A stretch of DNA of 64,000 nucleotides from Persicaria tinctoria (Eukaryota; Streptophyta; Magnoliopsida; Caryophyllales; Polygonaceae), in assembly GCA_037127255.1 (NCBI GenBank), contig JBANSL010000005.1, forward strand, positions 7,874,001 to 7,938,000, in the 5' to 3' direction. Shown in pieces: positions 9,797-24,812 of this stretch (the first letter of the stretch is position 1; every line of letters begins with the position of its first letter). The position numbers were made by a program, and so were the translations under genes. Under the pieces are notes generated by a model, which was not told where the DNA came from, ran no database searches, and was given only the letters and a program-made list of their open reading frames with translations.

Positions 9797-10892
9797 TTTG
9801 ATGTTACAATATGGTTTTAATTATACCAGTTTTCCTAATGTGTAATTTTCATCAAGGATATTAATTCAATTTTTTTTTTTTTTTTTGTCAATTTATAAAA
9901 TGAACTATTCAATTGCTCTTCAGTCTTGCTATACATAAACGCCCCTGATTTGGGTCATATTTTGCCAACCCATTGGATTCATGATAGACAATTCATGGTA
10001 GAACTGCAACTGTTTCACCTGTATGGCAGATCATTTTATTGAGGATCCAGACAATCAGACATACAGTTGATCAGTATAAACGTTATATTATTTATGCATC
10101 TTATGTTTCTTGTACAAGTTACATCTTAATCTTACATCTATTTATACAGATTGGTCACATCCCGTTACAGTGTTACACAGTCGATACCACTCGAGGGGAG
10201 GGGGTAGATAAAGCCTAAGGAATTTTGCACGTTCACATGTACAAATTCAGGAAAGATGGGCTCTGAAGACGGTTGTTAAATCACAAAATTTCTGCCGAAA
10301 GCTGGAGACAGTAACACGTATGTACCATAGTTTTCAAGTGAATCGGAATACTGTGTTGCTCCATACGTAAATCATATCTCCGTTGGTGATGTGGAAGCGG
10401 CTCGCTGGAACTGGAAATGAATGTGAAGAACCAAGCACGCGGAGTACTCTTCTGATTGTCCGCAACGTGAGAGTTGGTTGGATGTCTGAGTGCTTGCCCT
10501 GTCATGGTACAACTGCATAAAGAATTGAAAGGCTTCAAACTTAACACCAAAGGGAGCAATAAATTACGATATAAAGCGAATAGCATAAGGGCAAGCGAAA
10601 TGGCTATAACAATAGCAGCAATGACACAAGCATTAGTGAATGATGACTCGAATGTCTGAAATAATGTACCACTTTCTCTCATTCTCTTCATTGTCGGAGA
10701 GATCCATCCCCAATTGCATATGGGGAAGGAAATGAGAACATTTTTTTATCCTCTCCGTCCCCAATAATTGAAGACAAAATATAAAGTTGGCGAGAAAGTG
10801 ACAAACGGATATAAATGTAATGGCATTCTGAAGCAATGAAGCATGTGTTTGCAAGTATTAGATAGAACACAAGAAAGAAATCACTTACCATT

Positions 10893-13800
10893 TTAAGCAG
10901 TCCCTGTTATCAATCTCTCCCTTTCATCAAATTTTTTAACCTTAAAGATTCCAACTAGAACTTGTAGGCCGAAGAATGCGCAAAAAGCATAGGCTGTCAG
11001 AGCAGGTGCCTAGAGCAAACGAGGTTTCAGTAACAAGCCCAAAGACTCGAAAAATGCAAGAGAAAAATCTGAATAGAGGACTTACTCGAATAGAGTTTAG
11101 ATACAAAATTGTGGCTAGGTTGACAAGGCTTCCAGCAGCAACAGCCTATGAAGTACACACATCCATACAATCAGAACGCAATTATATCTTTGAACCGAAA
11201 AGGAGGAAGTTTGAATAGAATTGGATTTGAAGCAAGAATTTGAATCAGTTCAATGATCAACTGCAATTACATATAAGCAACTTCATCATCTTCATACCAT
11301 ATATCTGTACATTTAAATCACACTTAAGCCTAGTATCCAACGTATTAGTCACATGATCACAACTGGGCATCTGCTGATTTTCCAACAGGAAGTTTAATAT
11401 TTATATTCATTCTAACCTCTACTTGCACATCACATATAGGCCATCATGTGACAATGTGCGCATCTTAGTGCAATTTTAATCAGAAATTAGATGGGGCTAC
11501 TCTATGTTCCCATAGGTTTTAAAATGCGTAAATGTATGAACTCACACTTCCAATTGTCTTCTGTACAGCAGCTACACGCTGGAAAGCCCTCTCAGATTCC
11601 AAAGCACGAACTCGAAGCTTGAGATCTCCTTTCTCCTATTAAGAAATAAGGACATGTTGGTCAGAGTCCATCACAAAGTTGAGTGATTCAATGGCGAAAA
11701 ACTCATATCCTGTTCCAGCAAGAAAGGCTCTGAAGGTAAATACCAATCGTTCAATAACTTGAGCGAGCCTTTCAACTCTATCAGCTTGTCTAAACAAGTT
11801 GTAAAATGCACTACTCTGTCGATTCCATCTCTTTCTGAAGTCCTGGAATATCAAAGAAGAAATCTTCAAGTTGTTGCTTCATTGATTAAAATTTGATCTG
11901 GATTATAAGTAAGCAATTTACCTTCAAAACGACTTCAACACCAGCTTCCCGGAATTTTAGAAGTTCCAATGCATAGCTGCAACATAAAACAAATTAGCAA
12001 TAAAGAATTTAATTTTCAGAGATGAGGAAAGAAAAGCAGAACTATTTGATGCAATGGAAAGCATACTCACGGCTTAGCAATTTCAGTAATATCAAATCGA
12101 GGGTCAAGCCCCTTCCCGATGCCATCTAAAACTGCAGGCATTATGATTCAAAATAGTTAAGTTTACTGGTGCAACTGTGCAAGTATTTGCATACTCAAAA
12201 TATAGCAACAAGTTGATCCCATACCAGAAAATGCTCTGACAACAAATGTAAATGTAGCAGGGAATCTGAAAGGTTGATCTGCTGCAATCGATAACAAATC
12301 TTCTCCTGTGGAACAATACAACAAATTTATGAATATTGGAGTGTTATTTGAAGAAATTTGATAAATCACAGTTAGGAAAAATAGGAAGACTAGTTATACA
12401 ATACCTAAAATAATTACAATTATGAGTGCTCTCTCGAACTAGAAAATGTTTACTCACTAACATTAGTGAATCATAAAGATATTCAACTAGTGTAGTGATG
12501 TTTAGTGTGCAACATTAGGTTTGTAATTGTAGGTATACTAGTCAATAAGCGATGAAAGAGTAATGAAAAAAGCAATTAATGCAGTAGTAATATACTTACC
12601 AATTGCAGCTAGTCGTTCCTTCTTCTTTTGTATCTTCTCCTCCTTAGTCAACTGCTTTTTAAACCCAAGCTCTGCAGTCGCTGCTTCCCTTTCTTTTCTC
12701 TGTGCAGCAAGTCGCTCTTCAAAACTGCATAAGATCAGGGTCATGACCATGTCATTTACAGCGTTTCTAAACAGAAGAAAATCAAACAATGCACAGCCTT
12801 TTATCTTTTCCTAATTGGAGAGTTCAGATCCAGGAATGAACAAAAATAAAAGGTTTGGTATAACATAATCAAGTTCAGCTCTAGCAATTCAAGTGGATGT
12901 ATCAAAGAACCTTGATTCATGATTTTAGTATTATCAATTAAATTAGAGACCCTGATCACAAGATGTTGTAGATAAATAGTTTGCTCGTACATTACTGGGG
13001 ACACCTTTTAGGCTAAGACTTGAGGAAAATGGTTCAACCAAAAGAAAATGTAGATGTCAATCCCTCAATCTTAAGACGCACCTGTCAAGAAAGAACAGCG
13101 CTGTTCTTCTAACAGCTGTCATATCCCCAGTTGGAACAAGCACACCCATTTGAATCATTGCTCCAAGTACCTGTACACGAGGATGTTTCATGTTTCTCAG
13201 CATAACAAGGGACAGACTAGCAAATTACCACTGTTGAAAAAGCAGCATCAAAACATGGTCATCAGGTTGGTATGAATAATCGACCGAGCATAAAGTATAA
13301 ACAAGAAACTTAGAACCAAAAGCGATTGGCAAGGAAAAGCTAAAAGGAAAGAATGATATACAAAGACTAAGCTGGCTCACTAAAAAATCCGGGAACTATT
13401 ACAGAAATTGTTGTTTCATGGGATAAAAGAAAATCGAATCTTGTTTAAACATCTCATCAGAGACATCTCCCAAGAACAGAGATACTAAACTAATTAGCAC
13501 TATAGACTGCAGATCATATGAGCTATTCATATTTCAAAAGAATGCAGATACTGTACGATAGATTGCAGATCATATCTGAGCTATTCATATTTCAGGAGTT
13601 TTCCTGCCTCTTTTCATATAAGGACCATTTAAATTCTTATCAAACAAGGTACTTTTAGTGTTTTATGTATTTCACAAAGCTTTGCCTGATCTTGTCCTTC
13701 AAACAAAAATATGCACGCCAAAGCTTGATTATTAGCTTCAAACCTACAGAGCAGAGGGTTCAGAACGCAGAGGGAGGGTTGTATCAGAAAAGACTAAGCC

Positions 13801-16800
13801 ATAATGGATTAAAAAATGGTTACCTTGTCAGGGTCCTTCTCATAAACTCCATAAAATGTTTCCAGCAATCCCTCCCTAATGTTTGGGCTGATACTGCAAG
13901 GAGAAAGGAAGAACACTCAGATACATTACATCACCATACTGACATATTTGTCATATTATCGAAGAAGAAAGGAAAATGTTTTGAAGTTACCTTCCCATCA
14001 TTCCAAAATCATAAAATATCAATCTTCCACCATTCACATCATCTACAGCTATGTTTCCAGGATGCTGCCAGGGAAACATGGAAGTGGTAAAATAACCATA
14101 AATCTTGTGGTCAAATTCCTTAGGAGATAATCTTAGATTAACCTTTTAGAAGCATCTACAATATATGGGGAAAAATGCAAAGCATTCATATTGGTCATAA
14201 TAACACTTCTAGTTATTCCATTATTGTTATGTAGATAGTAGATATAGCAATACACCATGCAAAGGATGCAAAGGTCTAGTTGACATTGAGGAACAAACTG
14301 GAGCAGATTCAGTGTCAAATTGACCTTTTACAACGGGAAATTTAGGCAGCAGCTGAAACAGCTTCTGAAAATTCGTGCCCACTGAACTACCATGAAGCCT
14401 CAGAATCTTTTATTTAATGGTTTTATAATTCTAATGCATAAGCATCAGCTTCTGAAAATATTTCTTATAACCATTGTTTAAAGTTTAAGCCGTCAACCAA
14501 CACTATCTCACTGAGATATATATTGCACTTGCACCATAACTGATTCATAATCAAGTTAAGCTATTTCAGAGGATCATTTGATGTCAACACCATTCCTCAG
14601 CAGAAGCATCCTCCAATGTTAAAAAGATTCTAAAAGATGCCAACAGAGAGAAGAGTGACGTCAGTGAAAAACTTACAGGGTCTGCATGAAAGAAGCCATG
14701 GGAAAGAATCTGCTCCAAGTAAGACTCAACAGCATATCGGCCCAATCTGTGTCAAAATAAGGTCATCAAGTAATGGCATTGCGTGTGTTCACGGGACGAT
14801 TGTTTCAACATATAAAAGTGTTCTGTTTTTTTTTTCAAAGATTAATGTACTACTACAAAGTAAAAAGTGTAAGATTAACAACCTTTTGCGATCAACACCC
14901 AACTGATCTAATTGTTTAATCCTGTTTATTTTAATCCCTGGAACATACTCCATTGTCAGTACCTAAGGATCAAAATAGAGATAAAGAATTAGAGACAGGA
15001 CATGAAGCTTGCACCTCAAAACATTAGTGAGTATGAAAATTCAAACCTAAGAATTAGAGATAGGACCCTAAGGATCAAAATGGAGATAAAGAATTAGAGA
15101 CGGGACATGAAGCTTGCACCTCAAAACATCAGTGAGTATGAAAAATGCAAACCTGTGGTGTGGTGTACTCCCAGTAGATTGTTGGCACTTTCACATAATC
15201 CAAGTTCCGGAAATTACTTGCAAATAATTCTGCATTTGCTGCTTCCTTAGTATAATCAATTTCCTGAAATGCTTAGAGGTTAGAACCTCCAAAACTTTAT
15301 AGCACTTGGAGATGCAGAGCACTGATCTACTAGATTTATATTTTGCATTTTATGTAATAGAAACGGACAAGGATAACTGTATGACGGCCAGACAATGTAA
15401 TAAAGGTTGCCAGACTCGCTTCTAACATCTCACAGTAATATGACTCCGGCCATTTGATGAAATGTTGCTCCTTCGGAGGTCTCTCATCAGAGTTTAGCGG
15501 ATTAAAAACATAGTAATATGACTGGTTTATAATTAGAAAGTATGTTTAATCCTGTTCATCGTTTTTAAGATCTCAACCTTGATGGAAATGTTTACTTTTG
15601 ATGGAGCAAGAGATCAATAATTTAGAAATAAAAGAAGATATCTTTAAAACAGATAACCCACAAACGTGTCCAGGCCAAGTGTTAAATCTAGAACTAGAAC
15701 AGATTGATTGAAAAATCTTACCTCATAAAGGACATTAGCACACTCATCATAGATAGCAACCCAGTCCCTCTTAGCACCATCAGATTTTGGGTCAATCTTT
15801 TGAAGATATTCAGCTATAACCTAGAGGTAGCACAGTGAAAGCTGAGTATCAGAATGTCAAATCTTGTGTGGCTATCTCAGCATTCTAATAAATCTAATAC
15901 AACATCAGAGAGGAGAAAGGGAAGCAAAAATGCAGGCATGCTAAATTACTGACAGTAGGAATAGCCTAGATAGAGACATAACGGAAAAGAGCTAAAGTGT
16001 TTAATTGAGATTTATCATTTGCGAACAAATCAACTGCTTAGGCAGAGTAGTCAGCTGCAATCATCACATTGTCAACATTGACGATATCCAAGTAATAAGA
16101 AACTAACCCTGAGATTTTTCAAATCAATATCAAAAAGAGCCTTGAGCCCAGGCCTTTGCACTTTAACAACTACGTCTTCTCCCTTCAGTCTTGCTCGGTG
16201 GACCTGACCTGCAAAACAAAAACTTAAGCAATCTACTCCCTTACACATAATAGGATGCAGCAACACCTAAAATATTTTTACAATTACCAAGACTGGCAGC
16301 AGCTATGGGCTCTCTGTCAAATCGTTCAAAGATATCACCTACTGGAGCTCCAAACTCCTCTTCGACTATGGATACAGCAACGTCTGATGGGAAAGGAGGA
16401 ACTTGATCCTGCATCAGGTAAGTAACACTAGTAAGATCTCTAGAGGAGCAAAGTTAAAGAAAATACAAGGTACAATTGAACATGCAACAAGCCAATTTCA
16501 CACTTTGAAATGTTGGATGTGGTAAATCCATAAATATACTAAATACTGTATAACATAGAAACATAAAAGATGAACTCGAACAGAACTTTATTTAAGAACA
16601 AATTGATCAAATATGGAGATTGCTTTCAAGAATAAAAAAAACCTACCAAATGAAGAAAGAATAGAGTAATATTCCAGGAGTGAGGTTAGTGCATGAATAG
16701 AAAGTGAGTTTAGCTCGAAGTATAAGTTTAAAATATTTATGAGAAGAATCCAACAACAACAATAGTCCGAATTTTTAAGACTATAAAAGACGAATATAGC

Positions 16801-18398
16801 TAGTAATGTGTAGCAGACTAGCTGTGTAGAAGTAGGATCTCTAAAAAATTCTCACAGAAATCTTGGAGAAAAATATAACAGCTAAAGTGTTTGTTCAGAT
16901 TTGTGCCACTACAGTGTCCTGGGTATCGTTATGCAGCACCCTCAACAACCGGCCAAGACCAGGGAATTTTTCAGAGCTTAAACAAATGCTTCATGAGGAT
17001 GAGGGTGGCAATGAAAGGATTCACTCTCAGAAGCATCAAGCTTAGATGCCTTTAATATCTTAACATCTAACAAACAGACAATGGGGAACAGATGAAGAAC
17101 CATTTGAACCCATAAATGCTTTATGATTGGAATTCCTGATAACCCAACCTGAAGTTCTGAGAGCTGGTCAACATATTCTTGAGCAAGGATATCAACCCTT
17201 GTAGAGAATTGCTGGCCGATTTTAATAAATGTTGGACCTAGCCTAAGAATATTTTCCTTCAGCCACTTGGCAAGTTCTTTCCTCTTCAACACTTTCTTCT
17301 GTTCTGTCATCCCTCCTGCAAGACCATAATCCACCAAATATATGAGCAAGCTAGTAGGTTTCATCAGCAACTTTTAAAAAGCTAGATGAAGCGAAATGCC
17401 CGATAGAAAATACTAAAACCATTGAAATGTTTAAATATCAAATCAAAATCAGACAATTCTCTGATCTCTAACACTACTCACCTCGGTAAGTAAACTTCTG
17501 ATTATTTAACCATACCCTAAATACAAATGTCAGAACAAATCCCCATATTTCCAATGTTCTTTGGATTGTTGAGTATGTTTTAAATCTACCCCAACGACCT
17601 CCAGGTGCAACAGAGACCTGCAAAAAGCAAAAGATAAATGCCACAATTGTTCATATGTCTTTAACATATTCAAGGCATGAAGCAAAAGGACTCTCGAGCT
17701 AGTACCAAGTATCAACAATTACATCACATTCAATGTAGTAAAAGGAAATGCACTTCATATCTCACAAGCTCATCCTGAGCAGCTTTGAAAACAATTGGAA
17801 TCAGTACAAGCACAAAATAGATCCAGAGCTAGCAGTGTACACAAGGGAAAGAATTATCTACCTCAATTTTTTCCCGTCCGTCCTTCTTGAACCATGCTTC
17901 CTCCTGTCCAATCTCCTCCACCGATTTCTTCTTCTTCTCCTCCTTCTCCACCTTTACCTTCACAATTGTCTCCGCCACAACCTTTGATCTGGGAATTTCT
18001 TCAATAACTTCAACGGAAACATCATTTCCATCGCTCACCACAATCTCACTAACCCTCACACCACCGTTCCCATTCAAATTGCTCGCTACCGATCCATTTC
18101 CACCATAGCTACTACGGCCGTTGCTTTCAGTTGCAACAGCTCCATTTCCATTCACGTTACCATTCGCATTCAATTGAATCGTACTAACTCCGTTTATCAC
18201 CGGACTGTCTCTCAGTTCATCCGAGACTGCATTATTTCCATTGATCGCTCGAATCTGCGTCCGGAGAGAAAACCTCCGCTCTGAACTCCTGTAGAGCGCG
18301 CGCTTGGACACTGAAACTCGAAGCTTACAGACATCAGCTTGGCCAATGGAGCTCAAATTGTGCGAAACAGGAAAGGTGAAAGAGCAAGCGAGCGCCAT
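10893..18398 (-). CDS. ABC1K7: ABC1K-family atypical kinase, ABC1K7 (SIA1)/ABC1K8 (OSA1) type, probably plastidial
   Basis: Twenty exons (minus): 18398-17862, 17617-17482, 17315-17149, 16408-16288, 16208-16108, 15820-15722, 15263-15153, 14962-14883, 14746-14677, 14064-13991, 13893-13824, 13170-13082, 12724-12600, 12305-12225, 12131-12071, 11976-11922, 11842-11744, 11635-11546, 11145-11086, 11009-10893. The frame is unbroken, 780 aa. Diagnostic ABC1/ADCK elements: KxGQ helix [15 protein letters not shown]; Ala-rich loop [25 protein letters not shown] with the ATP-binding Lys; catalytic [13 protein letters not shown]; metal-binding YDFGMMG. Two hydrophobic helices lie near the C-terminus. The N-terminus is Ser-rich, transit-peptide-like, then Asn/Gly-rich. 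The family acts at plastid envelopes/thylakoids in prenyl-lipid and iron/oxidative-stress homeostasis. An in-frame Met 16 codons upstream (18446) is an alternative start. ABC1K7 versus ABC1K8 cannot be settled by eye. Confidence 0.9.
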
Positions 18399-18449
18399 AA
18401 ACGATCCTAGCGAGATAGAGAGAGAACTAATGGATGACGGAGACAATTA

Positions 18450-19976
18450 GAGAGAGAAAGCAAACCCTAATTGCAGGGAATTTGCATGGCGGTAGCGACA
18501 GTTTCAGTTCAGTGTAAGAACCGAGGACGAGCGATGATGTGAGGTCGAGGAGTAGGAAGATGAGCGCCATAAACTTTTTTTTTTGTAATTTTTATTTAGT
18601 GAAATTAATTGGGAGTGAGTGGCTACGGAGAAGGACACGTGGCGCGAAGATAGAGGGGGTAGGGGATACTGTATGGCTCTGATTGGTGGAGAGATACTAA
18701 AGGGTGGGATTTCATTGTTGCTTTTGTTGGTGATATGATCATATTTTATGCAATACGAGTAACTCGATCAAATCCAATGGACAAATGGTCTTAAGAGTTT
18801 CAATGTTGTGTGAGAGGCGGTTATCTATAATTGGATTTTAGATTACGTGGGACAAACGAATATCATTGTGACTGGTTGATAAGTTCTTAAATTATTGATT
18901 TGTCGTTTTTATCAACAATTAAAATAATATAAAAGTAAAGTTGATCAATACGGAGTAACAATTATCAGGACTATATTAAGGGTCGTTTGTTTATACATAA
19001 AGAGAATGGAAAGAAAAGGTATTAAATTTTACATATAAAATATATATAATCATCATTTTTTATGAGGGTGAAAAATTATTAGACCATGCTAGAATGTGAG
19101 AAAAGGTAACAAATTTTGTGTAAAAAATAGGAGTAGAAAGGGAATAATTAGAATGGTGATCAATGAATCTTAAATTAAATACAATAGACTATATTCATAA
19201 GGGTAATCATTAGAGATTTATGTCATACTATGTAATTAGAGGTTTATTTAGTAACCAACACAAGTTGGTGAAGGTTCGACATTCCAATACATCTACTAAG
19301 AAACAGTTTAAATAGGCCATACAACCCAAATCTATCTAAGAAACAGGTTACTTTACACAAAATCATTATGATTTGCAAACATGCCAAATGTTTAAAGCAC
19401 ATACAAATGCCAATGTATATGTTACTTCTTCATAAGACCATCGACATTCTGTTTTATTCATTCACCGAGAACCACTGGTTCGGGTTCTTGTCTTCTTGAT
19501 CATGCATGATCAGAGTTGAAGAACATGTAATTTGACAAACAACAAAACAATGGATAACCAAATTTTGCTAACACATGGCTGTAAACCAATCTCATGATAC
19601 AGATGTCGTGCTCTGTTGCAACAAAGTATCACAGCCACTTAACTGTAAAAATCAAACTGCAAAAAAAAAGGGCTAACAAGTACTGAATTCTCTAAATCCA
19701 CAGTTTTACATCCACATTCCGGTGCCAAAACTCTGATAATGTATGCTGATAGTTAATACCTGCTCTACTCAGTTCCTTCCTAGAGCTACTGAAGTTCAAA
19801 GTTTTTTTGACTCTGGTGCGCAATTCGGAACATTCAAGGCACAACTGGCATACACCTTCCAAAATAATTGCAAAATTACATTTTCAATTCTGATGTTTGA
19901 GGCGGCTTATTACCGGGTAAGGCATTTCAGTTTTGACAAGTAATCAAAGTTTCCCTTGTTCAGTGTCAAGGATGGG
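18450..19976. other. Intergenic: ABC1K promoter side and HIT4 3' flank
   Basis: The first 150 bp form the ABC1K 5' leader (GA-rich). A GACACGTGGCGCG G-box-like site lies at about 18635. The rest is AT-rich with no gene recognised; 19700-19976 probably includes the HIT4 3' UTR. Confidence 0.5.
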
Positions 19977-22900
19977 TCATACTATTTGATGAGCCTTCCC
20001 ATAGTATCTGTTGATAAACGGAGCCTGCAACATGAAAAAGATGCTCGTCAGCTCCCCACGTTACTGAGACCAGAGCGAAATTCATAGAAATAAGAAAACC
20101 AAAAGGCGAATTCAACAGCTAATGTATATTGACACCGTTTGAATTCGATGAAAGGAGGTCTATGTAAACCTCAAAGAACTAAGATTAGAATGACTAATCC
20201 AAGCAAAGCAGCACTAAGTAAAATTGATTAAACAGTTCAGATTTTCAGACAAATTAAGTGCAAAGGAAATCTAACCTTTACACCGGATACATCCGGTGAA
20301 TCTGGTGAATCCACTGGATAAAATTTGTAGAACCTCATATTTTGAATTGCAGCCTTTTTTTCTTCACTCAACTCCTCTCGGGCTTTCTTACGAGCTTCCC
20401 TGGCCTGTAAGGGAAAAAACGTATTGAGTAAACATATTGACTAGGGGTATAGCCACTGTCCAGAACAGCAAAACTAGTGAAGTACTTCTCTGTTTGTCTT
20501 TTTCTGCCCTCGAACTTGCTCTTTCACATACTCCTGAAAATATTAACAAGGGGAAAAAGCATGCTCAAGTTTACCACAACAACATTAAACAGAAGCAATC
20601 CTTTGAAACTGCATAATGTCTGACCTTAAAGGCATCTTTTTTGTCTGCAGGAAGATCCTCGTCTTCAATTAGCTTGTCAGTGAATTCCTACAAATTTTAG
20701 GCACAAATATAATCAGAGAATCCTACTCCAAGTAGCACAAAACCCTCATCCATTCATTGTAATTTGTGTTATTAAATCTACATGTCTAAATGTAAAAAAT
20801 GAATGAATTACATAAGATAATGTTCGCTAAAATACTACAAGTCCTAATTGTACCAACGCTGTAACAACTCCACTGCTTCAGAAACACAAGAAAGGCCCAA
20901 ATATGGGCGGAAGTATATTATGTCAGCCAAATTCAACGAGACACCAAAATATAATGAATCCTAAACAACATTACGTAAAAGATATAAGGTATGTACTATA
21001 TTTTGGAAACACATTAATGAACCTAAATGGAAAACACAAAAGTCGTTGATATTAGCTAGCTACTGAAAACAGCTATATTATCGGCCACTAGGCCAGAATT
21101 TTAATGAAATAATCATATAACAAATCAATACCTCAAGTTCATCCAACTCCCAATCAAATTCACAGACAACCTGCAAGGATAGCAAAAGTAGGAATTTCTG
21201 TGAGAAAAAGAAATAAAATAGTATCTTACAACCAAGCCAGCTAAACCAAGAGTGAACACTCACATAAAGCCAGAAAATCCTTAAAGAGATACTCCAATGA
21301 CATTACTGATCATTGCTCTAACATCTAACACTTACAGGCTTATTATCATCAGGGAAAAATATATCAATAACAGTGCTCTGTTCTTCCTCCTCCTCTAGTA
21401 AAGGGTTATAGAAATCTGTCAACAGAACAATCAAGTCGATAAATCACTCAGGCAATATATTTTTCCTTTACCAGATAGTAAAGGCAAGTATAGAGTACAT
21501 ATAATCCAACATAGCTCTATGAATCCGATTATTTTCTATTTGATTAAGAAAAACGAATTGGTACTCACTTCATCATTGAATCCAATTCTATGTAAGTTAT
21601 CCCCTTCACCATTGAAAAAACAAGAACCTACTTGTTACTCACTCACACCATTAGATACAAGATTTGGTCCAACTTGACATACTTATTAATAACTCATTAT
21701 CAACAAAAGTAAAGAGACACTGAGCAGTGCATGCAACAAAGATATATCTGAAGAGGAAGACGGCCTCCTGAGCCCTCATCAAGCACAAACATTGAAACCA
21801 CCTACGCATTGCTACCTCGTAACCACCAACTCAAACCTTGGACTGTTCAACATCCCATGTATATGCTATAAATGGAAGATTCAACCAACCCTACCAAAAC
21901 ATTTCCCATTGATCAGGTTTGGCTACAGAGTTCGTTACTTCTTCAACATCCCAATGAATTCGAGCAACACTGGACTGTTCTTTCTCCCAGCTGAACAAAA
22001 ATGTACTGTTTAAGTTATTCTACAAAATAAGTCTCGTCTTCTAACACATCTAGCACCAGTGTCCCATATAGCAACGATGAAACAAAATAACATACAGATA
22101 TCAATATCTAGCCAAGGATAAATCGAAGGATCCCCTCAATGCTAGCTGACCATCACATTTTCTATACCATCCAACAATCTCACCATCAGCGAGAAATAAG
22201 CAATCAAGGACATGCAAGCATTTTAATAGGCTTGGCACAGCTAATAAACAGGATAGAGAGAGTGGATCTAGTGTTTTGATCTTTGGCAAGTTAAGAAACC
22301 CAGGCATAAACCACATAAAGTAAAGTACTTCACAACAACTTACATGGTAAACAATACTCAAATTTCTTCACCCGATCTTCTTTCAAATGTTTCAGTGCCG
22401 TTCTGCAGTTTAATTACAATAGCATAACAGACATCGTTCTCAGCTCATATCAAACCAACAAATTAGGACAAAATGTCAAAAACATTTGAAATTAACTAGT
22501 ATAAAAGGACCTGAAACAAAGCTACTGATTTGAACTCCAGATTAAACATATTAGAGCAGACAACTAAGCTAAATAAACATTATTATTGCAGCAAAAATAC
22601 TATTGCTAAAGCAGTCAAGAGTAACTTATAATGTTGCGTCAATTGTAGAAGTAAATGCAAACAGCAGTGCTCACAGATAATGCAGTCAAAGTATTTACTG
22701 CAAAAAGCCCTTAAAATAAACCATTTATAAGATTGTTTTCAACATTCATGATAGAATACACTATCAAATGTTCCAATATACCTTCTTTGGGTGCAACTCA
22801 GAATGTATACCTCTGACTTGAGCTTTTCCACCTGCCTTTCCCTGAAATAGGACATAAATTCACATGGAATCATGAATGAGGCAGGAAAAAAAACACAAAC

Positions 22901-24812
22901 TGCAAGCAAGTACATCATTGGAGAGATGAAAACACACATACCTATTCTCTAAAGGAATATACGGCACCCAATCCATTTTCATCCGCTTCATGGGAACTAT
23001 TTCCTCGGTCTCCCTTTGAACTGAGTTAATCCCTATCTTATCTGAAGGAGGGAAAGGAGATACAACCTGTGAAGGGGGGAGTAACAATCAAAGATTTAGA
23101 AACATGAAAAAAACATATGCAAATAGTGAAAAGGTTGACTAGTTAGTTAATGCCTATCTTATCTGAACAAAGGAAAATCATTCCAGCTTTTTCAAAGCAA
23201 TTACCAACTCTTTTCTAACCCCTTTTTCTCTGCTCTTAGATTTTAGTAGAAGAAATGCTTGGCATTCGGCAAGTGATAATATTCAACCACTTATGGCTCA
23301 TGATTATCCCTTTGCTAGTGTATCATGTGCATTTAATGAGTTTGTTAAGCATGTAGTCACTGCAGTCTGGTTGAAAGTATATTGCTTAAAGGAAATAATA
23401 AAGTTTCCCAGTTAAAAGAGAAGAATGAAGAAAAACATCAGAATTTTGTGTGAGCAATCATAGTAATAATCAAAGATTATGAATTTATGGCCATAACTAA
23501 ATACCAATCAGCAATCAAGGCTTCTTAAATAATGAAAAAGTTGTTCATTCCAAATGCAGCACAAAGATATCTTCTATGCTACAGGATAAACTTACCGCCA
23601 CAACAACAGGTATACAAATTATTTTTTGCGAATCCTTGAATGGCACCATTTGAGCTGCAAAACATTAAATAGGAATTGTAAACATTAAGATATGTAGGGC
23701 TATAAAACAACATCAGAAACATTAAATATACTGATGCTTTCTATATTTTCCAAATTTTCAATATACGGAGCTATAGACTTAGAATACAAATACAGCTAAA
23801 TTATGAATAGAAAACTCATAATCTTAAGACACTTACGTTCTGTGCAACCAAATAGATAAGCTCTTTTTCCATGAAGTAGTCCTCCCTCTTCAAAAGCATC
23901 CTGTGAACTTTTTTCAGTGAGTATAGCTGTGTTTACCTTTTACTAAAAAAACCATCAGGAAAAAAATATGAACTACAAATCTGATGACAATCACCTCCAA
24001 GTTCTTGAAGCTCCAGTTGTATTGGTAGACACTGTCCAATTGATCCCACTAAAAATCAAATGTTTTAAGTCAGCCATGCTACCTTATTAAAAGGAAAGAA
24101 TAGCATTAAGTTCAAGAAGTCAAATCTTCATCACACCTCAGTTCCAACAGGAAATACTTGCTTCCATAAGTCCTCCTATCAGAGAAACAAGGTGGCTGAA
24201 TAAGTACAAGAAATGAAACAGCAATACTGAGCAGTAAAAACGCACTGCCGCTATTTAAAAAAAAAATGAAATCCACTCAGAATCTTTCAGTGCTCTCATC
24301 TTCTCCAGTTTCTTTCATTTTTCCATTCCTTTAGATGCAATAGACATGGATCTTGAACTATCGAAGGCTGTAATCTTAACAGAAAACCAAAGCCAAAGGC
24401 AAGCAAAACAAGACGAGCATGACCTAAACCGAAAGATACAGGCATATTTATAGTTCCGTAATCAAATCAGTAAATTAGGCCCTACCAACGCATATTCCAG
24501 CCACAGAACACCTCAAAAAGACAAGAACCAAGGCCGCAAAGGAAATGTGAAGCACAACAACCAATAACAAGCCGAAGCAACAAAGAGAAGCAGTTAATTT
24601 ACCAGGTTACGCTTATCCTCAAAGTACTCAGGCTCAGCTTCCGGCTGCGAAGCTCTAGCGCGCTTGGCTTTCCTCGCCGCTTTCTTAGGCGGCGCCTGCT
24701 CTTCCTCCTGAGCCTCTTCCTCCTGTACCTCCTCCTGCTTCTCGTCCTCTACCTTCTCCTTCAGCTTCTCTTCCTGCTTCTGAGCAACCTTTCGCTTCCT
24801 ACCTCTCGCCAT
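19977..24812 (-). CDS. HIT4: Protein HEAT INTOLERANT 4 (HIT4) homologue
   Basis: Fourteen exons (minus): 24812-24603, 24175-24137, 24048-23995, 23900-23837, 23654-23596, 23066-22942, 22841-22782, 22402-22344, 21415-21336, 21170-21132, 20687-20625, 20533-20486, 20404-20276, 20024-19977. They total 1077 bp, 358 aa, with all phases matching. The N-terminus is a basic/acidic tail (MARGRKRKVAQKQ, then Glu-rich, then PPKKAARKAKRAR) that looks like a nuclear localisation signal. The conserved body follows: EDLWKQVFPVGTEWDQLDSV, HGKRAYLFGCTEPQ, MDWVPYIPLENR, EFDWELDELEEFTDKLIE, and a charged coiled-coil-like EAREARKKAREELSEEKK. It ends INRYYGKAHQIV. Arabidopsis HIT4 is needed for heat-induced chromocentre decondensation and release of silencing. 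A Met five codons upstream (24827) is possible; MARG is preferred as the family-like start. Confidence 0.88.

Noticed and set aside
10281..10691. 136-codon minus frame with a hydrophobic segment (VIAAIVIAISLALMLFALY)
   Set aside because: It lies downstream of the complete ABC1K stop, has no recognised homologue and is most likely 3' UTR or flank; an alternative last exon was not supported.
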